A DNA stretch of 64,000 nucleotides. It comes from Methanococcus voltae PS. GTDB taxonomy: Archaea; AGJL01; Methanococci; Methanococcales; Methanococcaceae. The stretch covers positions 82,366-146,365 of the forward strand of contig NZ_JANUCQ010000004.1 in assembly GCF_024807035.1 (NCBI RefSeq). Reading direction: 5' to 3'. The notes under the pieces were generated by a model. The model ran no database searches, had not been told where the DNA came from, and saw only the letters and a program-made list of their open reading frames with translations. The first letter of the stretch is position 1, and the number at the start of each line of letters is the position of its first letter. A program made the translations under genes and the position numbers. Shown here piece after piece: positions 10,097 to 18,997 of the stretch.

Positions 10097-10177
10097 AATT
10101 TCCCCTAATTATTCATTCGTTATATTATTTAATTAAAATTCTTGATTCTATTATTTTTTAATAATTATTTTTAATAA

Positions 10178-11227
10178 TTATTTCCTAATTTCTACCATTA
10201 TTTTTTCAATATCCATTAATTTACCGCCCATGCTGTTAACTAAAGATACTGGTTTATTGCATTCAATGGCAAGTTTTATATCTTCCATCATTTGTCCGTT
10301 ACTCATTTCAACTGAAATAAATCTTGTTTCAAATTCTTTTCTATCTGCCAATTCTTTTAACCTATCTTTTGGGAATGGGTATAATGAAATAGGTCTAAAT
10401 AATCCTACTTTTAAACCTTCTTGTCTTGCAGTATCTACAGCACTTTTCGCGATTCTACTACTGATTCCGTAAGATACTAAAATAATTTCAGCATCTTCAA
10501 CCATATACTCCTCGTAAAGTACTTCGTTAGCCTCTACTTCAACGTATTTTTCTTGTAATTTGTAGTTAAATTCTTCCAACTGGTCAAAATCTAAGAAAAT
10601 TGAAGTTACCAAATTATCCATTGTGTCTTCTGTTCCACATACTGCCCATGATTTATCTATTTTTGGCTCAACTGACGTTTCAGGGAATTGTAATGGTTCA
10701 ACCATTTGACCTAAAACACCATCTGCTAAAACTACAACTGGATTTTTGTATTTAGTAGACAATTCGAATGCTTTCATTGTAAAATCGCACATTTCCTGAA
10801 CTGAGTTTGGAGCTAATACAATGTTTCTATAGTTTCCGTGACCGCCACCTTTAACAACCTGGTTGTAATCGCCTTGTTCTGGACCAATATTTCCTAAACC
10901 CGGTCCTGCTCTCATAATATCCACGATAACGCAAGGAAGTTCTGCACCCGCTAAGAATGAAACTCCTTCTTGTTTTAAACTGATACCTGGACCTGATGAA
11001 GCTGTAAGGACTCTGTGCCCTGTTGATGCTGCACCATAAACCATATTGATAGCTGCTTCTTCTGATTCAGCCTGTACAAACTTTCTTCCTACCATTGGGA
11101 AGTATTTTGAAGCTTCGTGTAATATTTCACTTGCTGGAGTGATTGGGTATCCAAAATAACAGTCACATCCTGCGTACATAGCCCCGATAATTACTGCTGT
11201 GTTTCCTTTTATTAATTGAGTAGCCAT
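10178..11227 (-). CDS. vorB: 2-oxoisovalerate (2-oxoacid):ferredoxin oxidoreductase, alpha subunit
   Basis: Alpha subunit of the same oxidoreductase as its neighbours. The 349-residue length matches methanogen VorB. Visible family motifs include [10 protein letters not shown] near residue 25, [14 protein letters not shown] near 52, [10 protein letters not shown] near 75 and the ADGVLGQM segment near 168. The C-terminal part forms the transketolase-like domain II. The start follows GAGGTAAAAT. It lies 81 nt before vorA and 143 nt after vorC on the same strand, so co-transcription is likely. In autotrophic methanogens such enzymes can run as reductive carboxylases, making 2-oxoacids for amino acid synthesis. 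Confidence 0.87.
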   Translation of the reverse strand: MATQLIKGNTAVIIGAMYAGCDCYFGYPITPASEILHEASKYFPMVGRKFVQAESEEAAINMVYGAASTGHRVLTASSGPGISLKQEGVSFLAGAELPCVIVDIMRAGPGLGNIGPEQGDYNQVVKGGGHGNYRNIVLAPNSVQEMCDFTMKAFELSTKYKNPVVVLADGVLGQMVEPLQFPETSVEPKIDKSWAVCGTEDTMDNLVTSIFLDFDQLEEFNYKLQEKYVEVEANEVLYEEYMVEDAEIILVSYGISSRIAKSAVDTARQEGLKVGLFRPISLYPFPKDRLKELADRKEFETRFISVEMSNGQMMEDIKLAIECNKPVSLVNSMGGKLMDIEKIMVEIRK

Positions 11228-11370
11228 ATTTTACCTCTATGCAATTAATTAAATTATAATTGTTTAAATCGTATTTTTATATATTTTAATTTAATATTTT
11301 TGACCTGATATTCTTCATTTTTAATTTAGTACTGTTTTTTACTATTTTATTGGTTTATTTTTATGGTTTA

Positions 11371-11598
11371 TTATTTTTTACATTTAAGTGGTATGTGCAC
11401 TTCAATTGCTAAAGGCTCTGGACAGGTATAGTAACAGTTAGCACAACCTGTGCAACCTTCGCCATTGTATTTTACAAAATGGTAGCCTCTTTCGTTGAAC
11501 TCTTCACTCATGTATAATACGTCTTTTGGGCAAGCAATGATACATCTTTCGCATGCTTTACATTCTAATATATTTATAACAGGGTATGGATTACTCAT
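11371..11598 (-). CDS. vorC: 2-oxoacid:ferredoxin oxidoreductase, ferredoxin-like delta subunit
   Basis: A 75-residue 2x[4Fe-4S] ferredoxin subunit of the VOR complex. Both cluster motifs are intact: [12 protein letters not shown] near residue 13 and [12 protein letters not shown] near residue 49. Length and position directly before vorB match methanogen VorC. Translation is supported by GTGA 5 nt upstream of the ATG. The 236 bp before it hold an inverted repeat (11774-11789) and, on the minus strand, a TATA-like TTTATATATAA near 11723-11733. The vorCBA unit may therefore have its own promoter besides read-through from the acyl-CoA ligase gene. Confidence 0.85.
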   Translation of the reverse strand: MSNPYPVINILECKACERCIIACPKDVLYMSEEFNERGYHFVKYNGEGCTGCANCYYTCPEPLAIEVHIPLKCKK

Positions 11599-11773
11599 AT
11601 TTTCACTCTTTAGGTTAGTATAGTAATATTTTTTAATATTTTCATGATTTTTTAAATTCTTTAATTTAATTTATCATATTTAATCATTATAATTAATTTC
11701 AAGATATATTATAAAACCATTATATATAAATTTTAAGAAAATAAAGTTCATATTTAATGATTTTTTAAAGTTG

Positions 11774-11789
11774 ACTCATTTTAATGAGT
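11774..11789. promoter_or_regulatory. Inverted repeat upstream of vorC
   Basis: Perfect 7-bp arms ACTCATT and AATGAGT are separated by TT. It lies about 40 bp upstream of a minus-strand TATA-like sequence for vorC and just downstream of the acyl-CoA ligase stop. It is a candidate binding site for the HTH-cupin regulator encoded at 13805 or another factor. Confidence 0.35.
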
Positions 11790-11834
11790 TAAAAATTAAA
11801 ATACTAAAAATAAAATTTTTTAGTTTTATTTTAG

Positions 11835-13517
11835 TTATTCGTTGCATAAGTCCTTATCGTTATGTCTTATACAGTTTCTTCTTATTTTTCCACTTATTGT
11901 TTTTGGCAATTCTTCCACAAATTCAACGATTCTTGGATATTTGTATGGTGCTGTTGTATTTTTAACGTGATTCTGCAATTCTTTCATCAAATCGTCTGAA
12001 GCCAAGTAATCTTTTGCTAGAACTATTGTAGCTTTTACAACCTGCCCCCTAACTGGGTGGGGTACACCAGTTATTGCACATTCTAAAACTGCAGGGTGGG
12101 TCATTAAAGCACTTTCTACCTCAAAAGGACCTATTTTATATCCTGAACTTTTGATTATATCGTCTGTTCTACCCACGAACCATAAATAACCATCTTCATC
12201 TTTCCAAGCTGTGTCACCGGTATGGTATATCCCATCGTACCAAGCTGATTTTGTTTTTTCTTCATCGTGGTATCCTGAAAACATCCCTACTGGTTTATTT
12301 TCTCTATCGGTTAATACTACTATTTCTCCTTCTTCACCGATGTCACATTCTTCTCCTGCGTAGTTTAACAATTTTATGTTGTACATAGGCGATGTTTTAC
12401 CCATAGAACCAGGTTTTGGCTCCATACCTGGGAAATTAGCTATTACTGCAACTAATTCAGTTTGTCCAAATCCTTCCATCAATTTTAAACCCGTGTATTC
12501 ATAAAATTTATTATAAACTTCAGGGTTTAAAGGCTCTCCCGCAGTTACGGCGTACTTTAAAGTTGAGAAGTTATATTTTGTAAGGTCTTCTTTTATTAAA
12601 AACCTGTATACTGTAGGTGGCGCACAAAATGTCGTAACTCCATGCTTTGAAGCTTTATCAAGCATATGTTTAGCGTCAAATCTCTCATAATCATATACAA
12701 ATACTGCCGAACCGCATATCCATTGACCATAGAGTTTACCCCATAAACATTTTGCCCAGCCAGTATCTGCTACGGTATAGTGCAAACCATCTTCTTGAAC
12801 GTTTTGCCAGAATTTAGAAGTCAATATATGACCTAATGGGTACAAATAATCGTGTTTTATCAACTTTGGGAATCCTGAAGTACCTGAAGAGAAATAAGCC
12901 ACCATCGTGTCTCCTGTTTCTGTTTCACAGTCTTTTGGCCTAACAAAATCTTCAGAAGTTTTTTCAAACTCTTCTCTGAAATTAAGCCAGTTTTCAACGT
13001 CTTTATCCCCAACAGAAACTCTTTGGAACTTTAAATCGTCACTAACTTCGTTGTAAGCTTCATCTACATATTGTAAAACGCTTTCATCATCTATACATAC
13101 AACCATCTTCATTTGAGCTTCCTCAGCCCTGTATATAATGTCTCTTGTTGTTAACATATGTGTAGCAGGCAATGCTATTGCCCCTATTTTATGGAGTGCT
13201 AGTATGCAAAACCAGAATTCATAACGGCTTTTTAAGGTTAACATTACCACGTCACCTTTTTTTATGCCTTTACTCAAGAAAAAGTTTGCTGTTTTGTCAC
13301 TGTACTTTTTTATATCTGCAAATGAGTATATTTTTTCGACACCTTCGTCATTACACCAAACTAAAGCTTTTTTATCAGGATATTCTTTTGCGTATCTATC
13401 CACTATATCGTATGCAAAATTAAAGTTTTCTGGCACGTTTATTTTAAAATTTTCCTTAAAATCTTCGTATGATTCAAAATCTAATTTGTTTACATATTCA
13501 TTTAATAATGAAACCAT
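11835..13517 (-). CDS. AMP-forming acyl-CoA synthetase (acetate or branched/medium-chain acid type)
   Basis: Activates a carboxylic acid to its acyl-CoA with ATP. It is 560 residues. The P-loop-like AMP-binding signature is [15 protein letters not shown] near residue 210; further motifs are [16 protein letters not shown] near 345, [20 protein letters not shown] near 435 and the C-terminal catalytic Lys in [10 protein letters not shown]. Overall it resembles the acetyl-CoA synthetase/medium-chain acyl-CoA ligase group, one archaeal member of which prefers 2-methylbutyrate. Its position upstream of vorCBA suggests activation of branched-chain acids that VOR then carboxylates; acetate is the alternative substrate. 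GGTGAATTT precedes the ATG. An inverted repeat at 13597-13633 lies in its upstream region. Confidence 0.85.
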   Translation of the reverse strand: MVSLLNEYVNKLDFESYEDFKENFKINVPENFNFAYDIVDRYAKEYPDKKALVWCNDEGVEKIYSFADIKKYSDKTANFFLSKGIKKGDVVMLTLKSRYEFWFCILALHKIGAIALPATHMLTTRDIIYRAEEAQMKMVVCIDDESVLQYVDEAYNEVSDDLKFQRVSVGDKDVENWLNFREEFEKTSEDFVRPKDCETETGDTMVAYFSSGTSGFPKLIKHDYLYPLGHILTSKFWQNVQEDGLHYTVADTGWAKCLWGKLYGQWICGSAVFVYDYERFDAKHMLDKASKHGVTTFCAPPTVYRFLIKEDLTKYNFSTLKYAVTAGEPLNPEVYNKFYEYTGLKLMEGFGQTELVAVIANFPGMEPKPGSMGKTSPMYNIKLLNYAGEECDIGEEGEIVVLTDRENKPVGMFSGYHDEEKTKSAWYDGIYHTGDTAWKDEDGYLWFVGRTDDIIKSSGYKIGPFEVESALMTHPAVLECAITGVPHPVRGQVVKATIVLAKDYLASDDLMKELQNHVKNTTAPYKYPRIVEFVEELPKTISGKIRRNCIRHNDKDLCNE

Positions 13518-13596
13518 AAATTCACCTTTTATATATTAAGTTAATTAAAATTGATTAAAAATTGATTTAGTATACATTAATTTAAAAAATGAAGAT

Positions 13597-13633
13597 AGTA
13601 TTGACTATTAATATTTTCAAATATATCAATACT
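13597..13633. promoter_or_regulatory. Inverted repeat upstream of the acyl-CoA synthetase gene
   Basis: Perfect 8-bp arms AGTATTGA (13597-13604) and TCAATACT (13626-13633) lie 80-116 bp upstream of the acyl-CoA synthetase start, in the 287-bp gap after the HTH-cupin gene. The wide 21-bp spacer fits two half-sites two helical turns apart better than a tight dimer site. Confidence 0.3.
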
Positions 13634-13804
13634 TGGATATTACCTATTTTATTTTTAAATACTCCAAATTATCCATTTTTTCATTTAAAATTAATTTTTA
13701 ATCATTTAATCGTTTTTTCCTTTGTTTATTTTTTAATTTTTATAATATATTTATCTTAATTTCATAGTATTTTTATTATCTTTATTATCTTTATTTTCCG
13801 TGTT

Positions 13805-14359
13805 TTATACAAGTAAATCTAAAAATTTAGCTTTTTTACCTTCTAAAGCTTCCATTGCGTGTTCATATGTTGAATCAAAGAACATTGAATCGCCTTCATT
13901 TAATATAATTTCATTATTATTGATGTAAACTTTGAGCAAACCTTCAAGTACGTATATAAATTCCTGACCCAAGTGTGAGTTGTCTGATGGTCTTGTACCG
14001 TCTTCTCGTGGGTCTACAGTTACTATGAACGGTTCTGCTTTTTTATGTGTTAAATTAAATGCTAAATTCTCGTATTTGTATTCTTTACGCCTGTTTACTA
14101 TTACGCCTTGATTTTTACGTGTTACAGAAAATATGTGCATTTTCGTATCTTTACCGGTCAGCAGTAGACTTAAATCTACATTAAATTTATGTGCTATTTC
14201 ACATAACATGCTCGCTGGTATATCAGCGTCGCCATTCTCGTAGGCGCGATACTGTTCTGAAGTTATATGCAAATATTCTGCCATTTCATCAATGCTAATT
14301 CCTGTAATTTCTCTAAACTCAATAATCCTTAAAATAATATCTCTAATATTGCTTTTCAT
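13805..14359 (-). CDS. HTH-cupin transcriptional regulator
   Basis: Predicted DNA-binding regulator of 184 residues. Residues 1-65 form a Cro/C1-type helix-turn-helix ([20 protein letters not shown], then [20 protein letters not shown]). Residues 110-184 form a cupin_2 barrel ([35 protein letters not shown]) likely to sense a small molecule. Such regulators are common beside acyl-CoA ligase/2-oxoacid oxidoreductase genes. It is the first gene of the minus-strand series with the acyl-CoA ligase and vorCBA and probably controls them. The start at 14359 follows GGTGATTACA; an in-frame ATG 12 nt earlier overlaps that site. A complex inverted repeat and a triplicated 11-mer lie upstream. Confidence 0.85.
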   Translation of the reverse strand: MKSNIRDIILRIIEFREITGISIDEMAEYLHITSEQYRAYENGDADIPASMLCEIAHKFNVDLSLLLTGKDTKMHIFSVTRKNQGVIVNRRKEYKYENLAFNLTHKKAEPFIVTVDPREDGTRPSDNSHLGQEFIYVLEGLLKVYINNNEIILNEGDSMFFDSTYEHAMEALEGKKAKFLDLLV

Positions 14360-14409
14360 TGTAATCACCATTTTTGGTTTTGATTGATTTGTTTTGATTT
14401 TTATTGCTT

Positions 14410-14442
14410 ACGTTTATTTTACGTTTATTTTACGTTTATTTT
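14410..14442. repeat. Three tandem copies of an 11-bp unit (ACGTTTATTTT)
   Basis: Three perfect copies of ACGTTTATTTT stand head to tail 51-83 bp upstream of the HTH-cupin start, within the likely promoter or leader. An 11-bp period places each copy on the same face of the helix, which suits cooperative binding, although slippage of AT-rich DNA could also create it. Confidence 0.6.
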
Positions 14443-14465
14443 ATGGGTATTTATGTTGATTAATC

Positions 14466-14507
14466 GATAGCAAATTGATTATACTCATATTGTAGTATAT
14501 TGCTATC
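14466..14507. promoter_or_regulatory. Nested inverted repeat upstream of the HTH-cupin gene
   Basis: Outer arms GATAGCAA (14466-14473) and TTGCTATC (14500-14507) are perfect. Inner arms TATACT (14480-14485) and AGTATA (14494-14499) are also perfect, although the gaps between outer and inner arms are unequal (6 and 0 bp). It lies about 107-148 bp upstream of the regulator's start codon and is a good candidate autoregulatory operator. Confidence 0.45.
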
Positions 14508-14778
14508 TATGAATATAATAAAAAATATAGTATAAATAATTAATTATTCGTTAATTGCTAAGTATTTGATATCTAATTTGGCATATACGTTATATCAATT
14601 TATATCAATTTATGCCTGATTATTAGCTAGTTGGTACATGAATAATACAAAATTAAAAAATTAAAATTAAAAAATTAACTCGAACAATAGCTAAATAATA
14701 AACTAAATACTAAAATAAACTAAATAATAAAATAAATAAAAATCAAAACAAAAAAAGATATATTAAATTAAAATTAAA

Positions 14779-15534
14779 TTAATAAATCGGTATAACCATT
14801 TTTACACCGTTTACATCATGTATGCCTGCTTCAACACCGTAAACTTTTTCGATACTTTCACTGTTGATGGTTTCATTTCCACCTTCTGCGTAAATATTAC
14901 CATCTTTTAACAGTAAAAATTTATCTGAATACTGTAAAGCAAGGTTTAAATCGTGCATAACTATTATAGAAGTTATATTTTGAGTTCTTGAGATATCTTT
15001 AATAATCTTCATGACTTCAAGCTGATTTTTAAGGTCTAAATTATTTGTAGGTTCATCTAATAAGATTACCTTAGGTTCTTGAACCAATGCTCGACCTATA
15101 ATTACTTTTTGCAATTCCCCGCCACTCAATTCATTTGTGTTTCTCAAAGCGTGCTTTTCAAGGTCTAAAAGTTTTAAAACTCTCTCTGTTATTTCTATGT
15201 CTTTATTTGAAACTTCCCACTTTATGTGTGGCTTTCTACCTAATAGCAAGGTATCAAATACGGTCATATAATTACCTTCTGACCTTTGAGGGACGTATCC
15301 AACTTTTTTGGCAAGGTCTAACCTTCCTAAAGTGTCTAAACTGTTGTTCTCAATCATAATGGTTCCTTTTTTAGGACTTATGATTCTATTTATACATTTT
15401 AACAAAGTACTTTTTCCAGCACCGTTTACTCCCAATATAGAAACTACTTGTCCTTCGTCTACGTTAAACTGTATATTTTCAAGTATTTTAGAACATTTGT
15501 ATTTGAATTCTACCCCATCTACTGAAACTATCAT
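14779..15534 (-). CDS. ABC transporter ATPase, iron/siderophore/cobalamin type
   Basis: Nucleotide-binding subunit of an uptake ABC transporter of the FepC/BtuD group, 251 residues. Walker A is GVNGAGKSTLL near residue 36, the signature is LSGGELQKVIIGRAL near 135, Walker B is VILLDEPTNNLD near 155, and the switch His lies in IIVMHDLNLALQYSD. Start 15534 is preferred because GGGAGATTAAT directly precedes that ATG; an ATG 30 nt further upstream has no such site. Its presumed partners, the binding protein (17553) and permease (18998), are on the opposite strand. The ATPase is thus split from them by a DJ-1 gene and an FmdE-family gene. Confidence 0.85.
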   Translation of the reverse strand: MIVSVDGVEFKYKCSKILENIQFNVDEGQVVSILGVNGAGKSTLLKCINRIISPKKGTIMIENNSLDTLGRLDLAKKVGYVPQRSEGNYMTVFDTLLLGRKPHIKWEVSNKDIEITERVLKLLDLEKHALRNTNELSGGELQKVIIGRALVQEPKVILLDEPTNNLDLKNQLEVMKIIKDISRTQNITSIIVMHDLNLALQYSDKFLLLKDGNIYAEGGNETINSESIEKVYGVEAGIHDVNGVKMVIPIY

Positions 15535-15720
15535 ATTAATCTCCCAATAAAAAAATTTTGGCATTTTTTATTTTTTATTATTTCCCATGCTTTAAATTTG
15601 ATTTAATTCTATTAGATTAATTAGTAATATAATTAAATCAATTAAAGTTAAATTATAATATTATAATTATAAGTGTAATAACTATTATACTATATTATAT
15701 ATTAATACTTTTTATAATTT

Positions 15721-15738
15721 TGTATTACGAACAATACA
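15721..15738. promoter_or_regulatory. Inverted repeat upstream of the iron-type ABC ATPase
   Basis: TGTATT and AATACA flank the 6-bp spacer ACGAAC. The 10-mer GTATTACGAA inside it recurs at 17427-17436, upstream of the binding-protein gene of the same transporter. The two copies are candidates for a shared metal-responsive operator serving both halves of the split transporter. Confidence 0.4.
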
Positions 15739-15809
15739 TAAAAATAATAATTGTAATAATCAGAAGGTAATTTAGAACTAAAAAATAAAATTAAATAGAA
15801 TACATGGTA

Positions 15810-15853
15810 AAAATAAAGATAAAATAAAGATAAAATAAAGATAAAATAAAGAT
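15810..15853. repeat. Four tandem copies of an 11-bp unit (AAAATAAAGAT)
   Basis: Four perfect head-to-tail copies lie just past the stop codon of the DJ-1 gene (stop at 15866-15868, minus strand). The position is that of its 3' untranslated or termination region. Confidence 0.65.
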
Positions 15854-15865
15854 AAAAATATTAAA

Positions 15866-16387
15866 TTATAGATTTTCAATTAATTCGAGAACTTTTTCCC
15901 CAAATTCTTTTGCAACTTGCGGTCCTTTTGCAGTTACAATATTTCCATCAACTACAACACCATCATTTAATAAGTTTGCCCCTGACTTTTTCATCTCTTC
16001 GATACTTTCGTTGTCCTCAAAAACGGTCGCATTCTTACCATTTAAAATACCTGCATGTGCCAAAACTACCGGGGAAATACAAATAGCGGAAACTACTTTT
16101 TTATCGTCGTTAAATTCATTTATAAGTTTTAAAAGGGTTTCATTGTTCCATAAGTATTCCCTCGAACCTGAACCGCCTACTACCACGATTGCGTTATAAT
16201 CTGATGATTTTACGTCATCAATTGTTTTATTTGTAGTTATTTTACGTCCCAACATTCCCACGTGTTCACCTACTTCATTAGACACGACATTTGTTGCAAT
16301 GTTATTTTTACTTTGGAAAACTTGCAATGGTTCGAACAATTCTTCATCCCTAAAATCTTTCTGTGCAATTACTAATAATACAGTCAT
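15866..16387 (-). CDS. DJ-1/PfpI family protein
   Basis: Cytoplasmic protein of the DJ-1/PfpI superfamily, 173 residues, spanning the whole domain. The nucleophile-elbow Cys103 lies in VVSAICISPVVLAHAG, and the preceding IVVVGGSGSREYLW is the usual glycine-rich turn. Members act as glyoxalases or deglycases, proteases or redox chaperones, so the reaction is not assigned. AGAGGGATTAA precedes the ATG. It sits between the ABC ATPase and the divergent FmdE-family gene, which suggests regulation with metal uptake but no proven link. Confidence 0.85.
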   Translation of the reverse strand: MTVLLVIAQKDFRDEELFEPLQVFQSKNNIATNVVSNEVGEHVGMLGRKITTNKTIDDVKSSDYNAIVVVGGSGSREYLWNNETLLKLINEFNDDKKVVSAICISPVVLAHAGILNGKNATVFEDNESIEEMKKSGANLLNDGVVVDGNIVTAKGPQVAKEFGEKVLELIENL

Positions 16388-16703
16388 TTAATCCCTCTTG
16401 TAATATATATTATTTAATTTATTAAGTTCTGTATATTAATTTATTTTTAAACAATTATTTATTATTTATGTATTGTAATTTTATTCTATTTATTCTATTT
16501 ATTTTATTTTTATATATTCTATTTTTATTAATTAATTAATTAATTTTTATTATTGTTTAGTTATTAAACTTAAGTTGAAAATGTATCGGAAATTATATAT
16601 AGTAATACAATTAATTAATTTTTATTATTATTACCATACAACATATAAAATAAATATTACGATTGAATATGCAATATTGAACTATAATAGAAAATGGTGA
16701 ATT
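16388..16703. other. 316-bp divergent promoter region between the DJ-1 and FmdE-family genes
   Basis: It includes alternating AATT tracts (around 16527-16546 and 16611-16623) and TATA-like stretches for both directions. No ORF or strong non-trivial inverted repeat was seen. Confidence 0.45.
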
Positions 16704-17294
16704 ATGGACGAAACGTATCAAAAAGTTTTAGAATTTCATGGTCATGAATGTCCAGGGATTGCTACAGGATATAGAGTAGCAAAATACATATTGGAAAACT
16801 TCAGTAAAGAATCAGAAGACGAAGAATTAGTTGCTATTGTTGAAAATAACGCTTGCGGTGTAGATGCTATCCAAGTAATGCTTAGTTGTACCTTTGGGAA
16901 AGGTAACATTAAGTTTGTAGACCATGGTAAAATGGCATTTACTTTTTACTGCAGGGAAACCGGCAAAGGTTTAAGAATCTATGTTAAAGGCGTTGAAAGC
17001 GATGCAGAAAGAAAAAAATATAGTTACTATCTTGGTAGAGACTTAAATGAACAAGAAGCTAAAGAATTAGCAGAATTTAGAAAAGATGTTATTTCAAGAA
17101 TTCTTAATGCTGAAGCTGATGATTTATTTAAAATTGAAGAAGTAACAATTAAAGAACCTAAAAAAGCAAGAATATACAACTCTTTAGTATGCGAAAACTG
17201 TGGCGAATACTTTATGGAAATTAAAGGAAGAACCATTGACGATAAAGTAGTATGTAAAGATTGCTTTAATAAAATAGTACATATGGAACAATAA
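16704..17294 (+). CDS. FmdE-family protein with C-terminal zinc ribbon
   Basis: Cytoplasmic protein of the FmdE family, named for a gene in molybdenum formylmethanofuran dehydrogenase operons; the biochemical role is unknown. The signature FHGHECPGIATGY (residues 9-21) is intact, as is NNACGVDAIQVMLSCTFGKGN near residue 50. The C-terminus has a zinc-ribbon-like pair, CENCGEY and CKDCFNK, within its last 45 residues. GGTGAATT precedes the ATG. It lies 258 nt upstream of the binding-protein gene of a siderophore-type transporter on the same strand. Unlike the second FmdE protein in this window (33667), it keeps the conserved Cys after HGH. Confidence 0.85.
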   Translation: MDETYQKVLEFHGHECPGIATGYRVAKYILENFSKESEDEELVAIVENNACGVDAIQVMLSCTFGKGNIKFVDHGKMAFTFYCRETGKGLRIYVKGVESDAERKKYSYYLGRDLNEQEAKELAEFRKDVISRILNAEADDLFKIEEVTIKEPKKARIYNSLVCENCGEYFMEIKGRTIDDKVVCKDCFNKIVHMEQ

Positions 17295-17552
17295 GACTAC
17301 TAATACTAATAAAAATAATAACACTAATTTTATAATACATCATTTTTTCATTTTATTACATTACTTATTTTCACAAATTGTATTGAAAAATGTATGCATA
17401 AAATGATAATATTTCATAAATGGTTAGTATTACGAATAATTTATTTGTGTTATTATTTCTCATATATTGAAAATAATGATTATTTAATGATTGTTATTAC
17501 CATTATTATATATTGTAATATAATGTTAAAATTTTGATTACGGAGGGTTATT

Positions 17553-18749
17553 TTGAAATTAACACACTCGAATAATTGGAAAAAAATATCCAAGTTATCC
17601 GTTTTTGCAGTCATTATGGCACTTTTAATGGTGACAGTTAGCATGGCAGGCTGTATCGGTGGCGGTGCAGATGAAAATGTTAAAACTACAGGAACAGATG
17701 CTGGAAACAAACAAGTTGGCGCAGATGCTTCAAGTGACTTAATAGAAATTGTAGATACGCAGGGAAGAACAGTAAAAATACCTAAAACGGTGAATAGAGT
17801 TGTTTGCTCTGGAGCCGGTGCTTTGAGACAAATATCATATTTAAAAGCTACTGATTTAGTTGTTGGTGTTGAAACAATTGACCACGACAGCGCTTTTGGT
17901 AGGCCATACACTATTGCAAATTACGAAACATTTAAAGAATTACCAATCACCGGTTTAGGTGGTGGTAAAGACGTAGGAAATGGTCCTTACCCAGAAGCTA
18001 CATTAGTTGTAAAACCTGATGTAGTATTCGTAGTAAACATTGATGCTACAAAAGCAGACAGCATTCAAGAAAAATTGGGCATTCCAGTTGTAGTTTTAGC
18101 ATACGATGAAATTACAAACTTCAATGATGAAAAATTATTTAATTCCCTTACAATAGCAGGTAAGATATTAGATAGAAACGAAAGAGCTGAAGAACTCATT
18201 AATATATTTAAAGATTATCAAGCAGATTTAACCAAAAGAACTGCAGGAGTTACAGAAAAACCAACTGTTTATGTTGGAGGTATTTGTAACAGAGGTTCAC
18301 ACGGTGTAGACAGTACAAAAGGTATTTTCCCACCATTTGAAGCTATAGGACTTCACAACATTGTAACCAAACCAGGACACAGCTTTATTAATCCTGAAAC
18401 ATTGGTTGCTGAAAACCCTGATTATATATTCATAGATGAAGGTAGCTTTGAAAACATTGAAAAAGACTACAACGAAAACCCTGAATACTATGCTTCATTG
18501 GGTGCATTCCAAAACGGAAAAGTTTACTGTACATTGCCATACACCTACTACAGTACTAATTATGGTACTGCAATCGTAGACGCTTACTATATTGGTAAAG
18601 TTGTTTACCCTGAACAGTTTGCGGATATTAATCCAGAAGAAAAAGCAGACGAAATCTACACTGCAATTGTAGGTAAACCTGTTTACAATGAAATGGCAAA
18701 AACCTACGGTGGATTTGCTAAATTCGATGAATTAGTAAATAAAAATTAA
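17553..18749 (+). CDS. ABC transporter substrate-binding lipoprotein, iron/siderophore/cobalamin type
   Basis: Extracytoplasmic binding protein of the FepB/BtuF (cluster with two TroA-like lobes) type, 398 residues. The N-terminus has a hydrophobic stretch ending in the lipobox SMAGC (Cys34), so the mature protein is probably lipid-anchored. The conserved opening VDTQGRTVKIPKTVNRVVC and the block PEATLVVKPDVVFVV are typical. Translation starts at TTG 17553 with a strong GGAGGG site 6 nt upstream. The likely ligand is an iron chelate or cobalamin; molybdate is a possible alternative because FecCD-class transporters can carry it and an FmdE-family gene is adjacent. The permease gene follows after 248 nt. 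Confidence 0.85.
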   Translation: MKLTHSNNWKKISKLSVFAVIMALLMVTVSMAGCIGGGADENVKTTGTDAGNKQVGADASSDLIEIVDTQGRTVKIPKTVNRVVCSGAGALRQISYLKATDLVVGVETIDHDSAFGRPYTIANYETFKELPITGLGGGKDVGNGPYPEATLVVKPDVVFVVNIDATKADSIQEKLGIPVVVLAYDEITNFNDEKLFNSLTIAGKILDRNERAEELINIFKDYQADLTKRTAGVTEKPTVYVGGICNRGSHGVDSTKGIFPPFEAIGLHNIVTKPGHSFINPETLVAENPDYIFIDEGSFENIEKDYNENPEYYASLGAFQNGKVYCTLPYTYYSTNYGTAIVDAYYIGKVVYPEQFADINPEEKADEIYTAIVGKPVYNEMAKTYGGFAKFDELVNKN

Positions 18750-18838
18750 AATAATTAATTATTTCCTTTTTCATTAATTATTTTTATATTGATTGATTAG
18801 ATGGACTAATGAAATAAATTTAAATAGTATTAGTAGTA

Positions 18839-18952
18839 TTAAATAAGATTAATAATATTAAATAAGCTTAATAATATTAAATAAGATTAATAATATTAAA
18901 TAAGATTAATAAATTTAAATAAGATTAATAAATTTAAATAAGATTAATAATA
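18839..18952. repeat. Six tandem copies of a 19-bp unit
   Basis: The unit TTAAATAAGATTAATAATA is repeated six times head to tail. Copy 2 has C for A at the tenth base, and copies 4 and 5 end in AAT instead of ATA. The array fills most of the gap between the binding-protein gene and the permease gene and ends 46 bp before the permease start. It is non-coding in all frames. It could modulate expression of the permease relative to the binding protein or be a slippage product. Confidence 0.8.
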
Positions 18953-18997
18953 TTTATATTTTACATTATACATTATATGTTATAAAAAAGGGGTATT

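Larger units (their letters stand above)
14360..14778. other. 419-bp region upstream of the HTH-cupin gene and downstream of the ABC ATPase
   Basis: It contains the triplicated 11-mer (14410-14442) and the nested inverted repeat (14466-14507), both listed separately, and otherwise AT-rich DNA with simple AAATA-type repeats near 14690-14760. No ORF with a ribosome binding site was seen. Confidence 0.5.
15535..15865. other. 331-bp intergenic region with inverted and tandem repeats
   Basis: It holds the inverted repeat at 15721-15738 and the 4x11-bp tandem repeat at 15810-15853. The remainder is AT-rich without an ORF. It separates the ABC ATPase start from the 3' end of the DJ-1 gene, so it must contain the promoter of the ATPase. 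Confidence 0.5.

Noticed and set aside
18839..18952. CRISPR array
   Set aside because: The 19-bp units are contiguous with no unique spacers and no cas genes are present.
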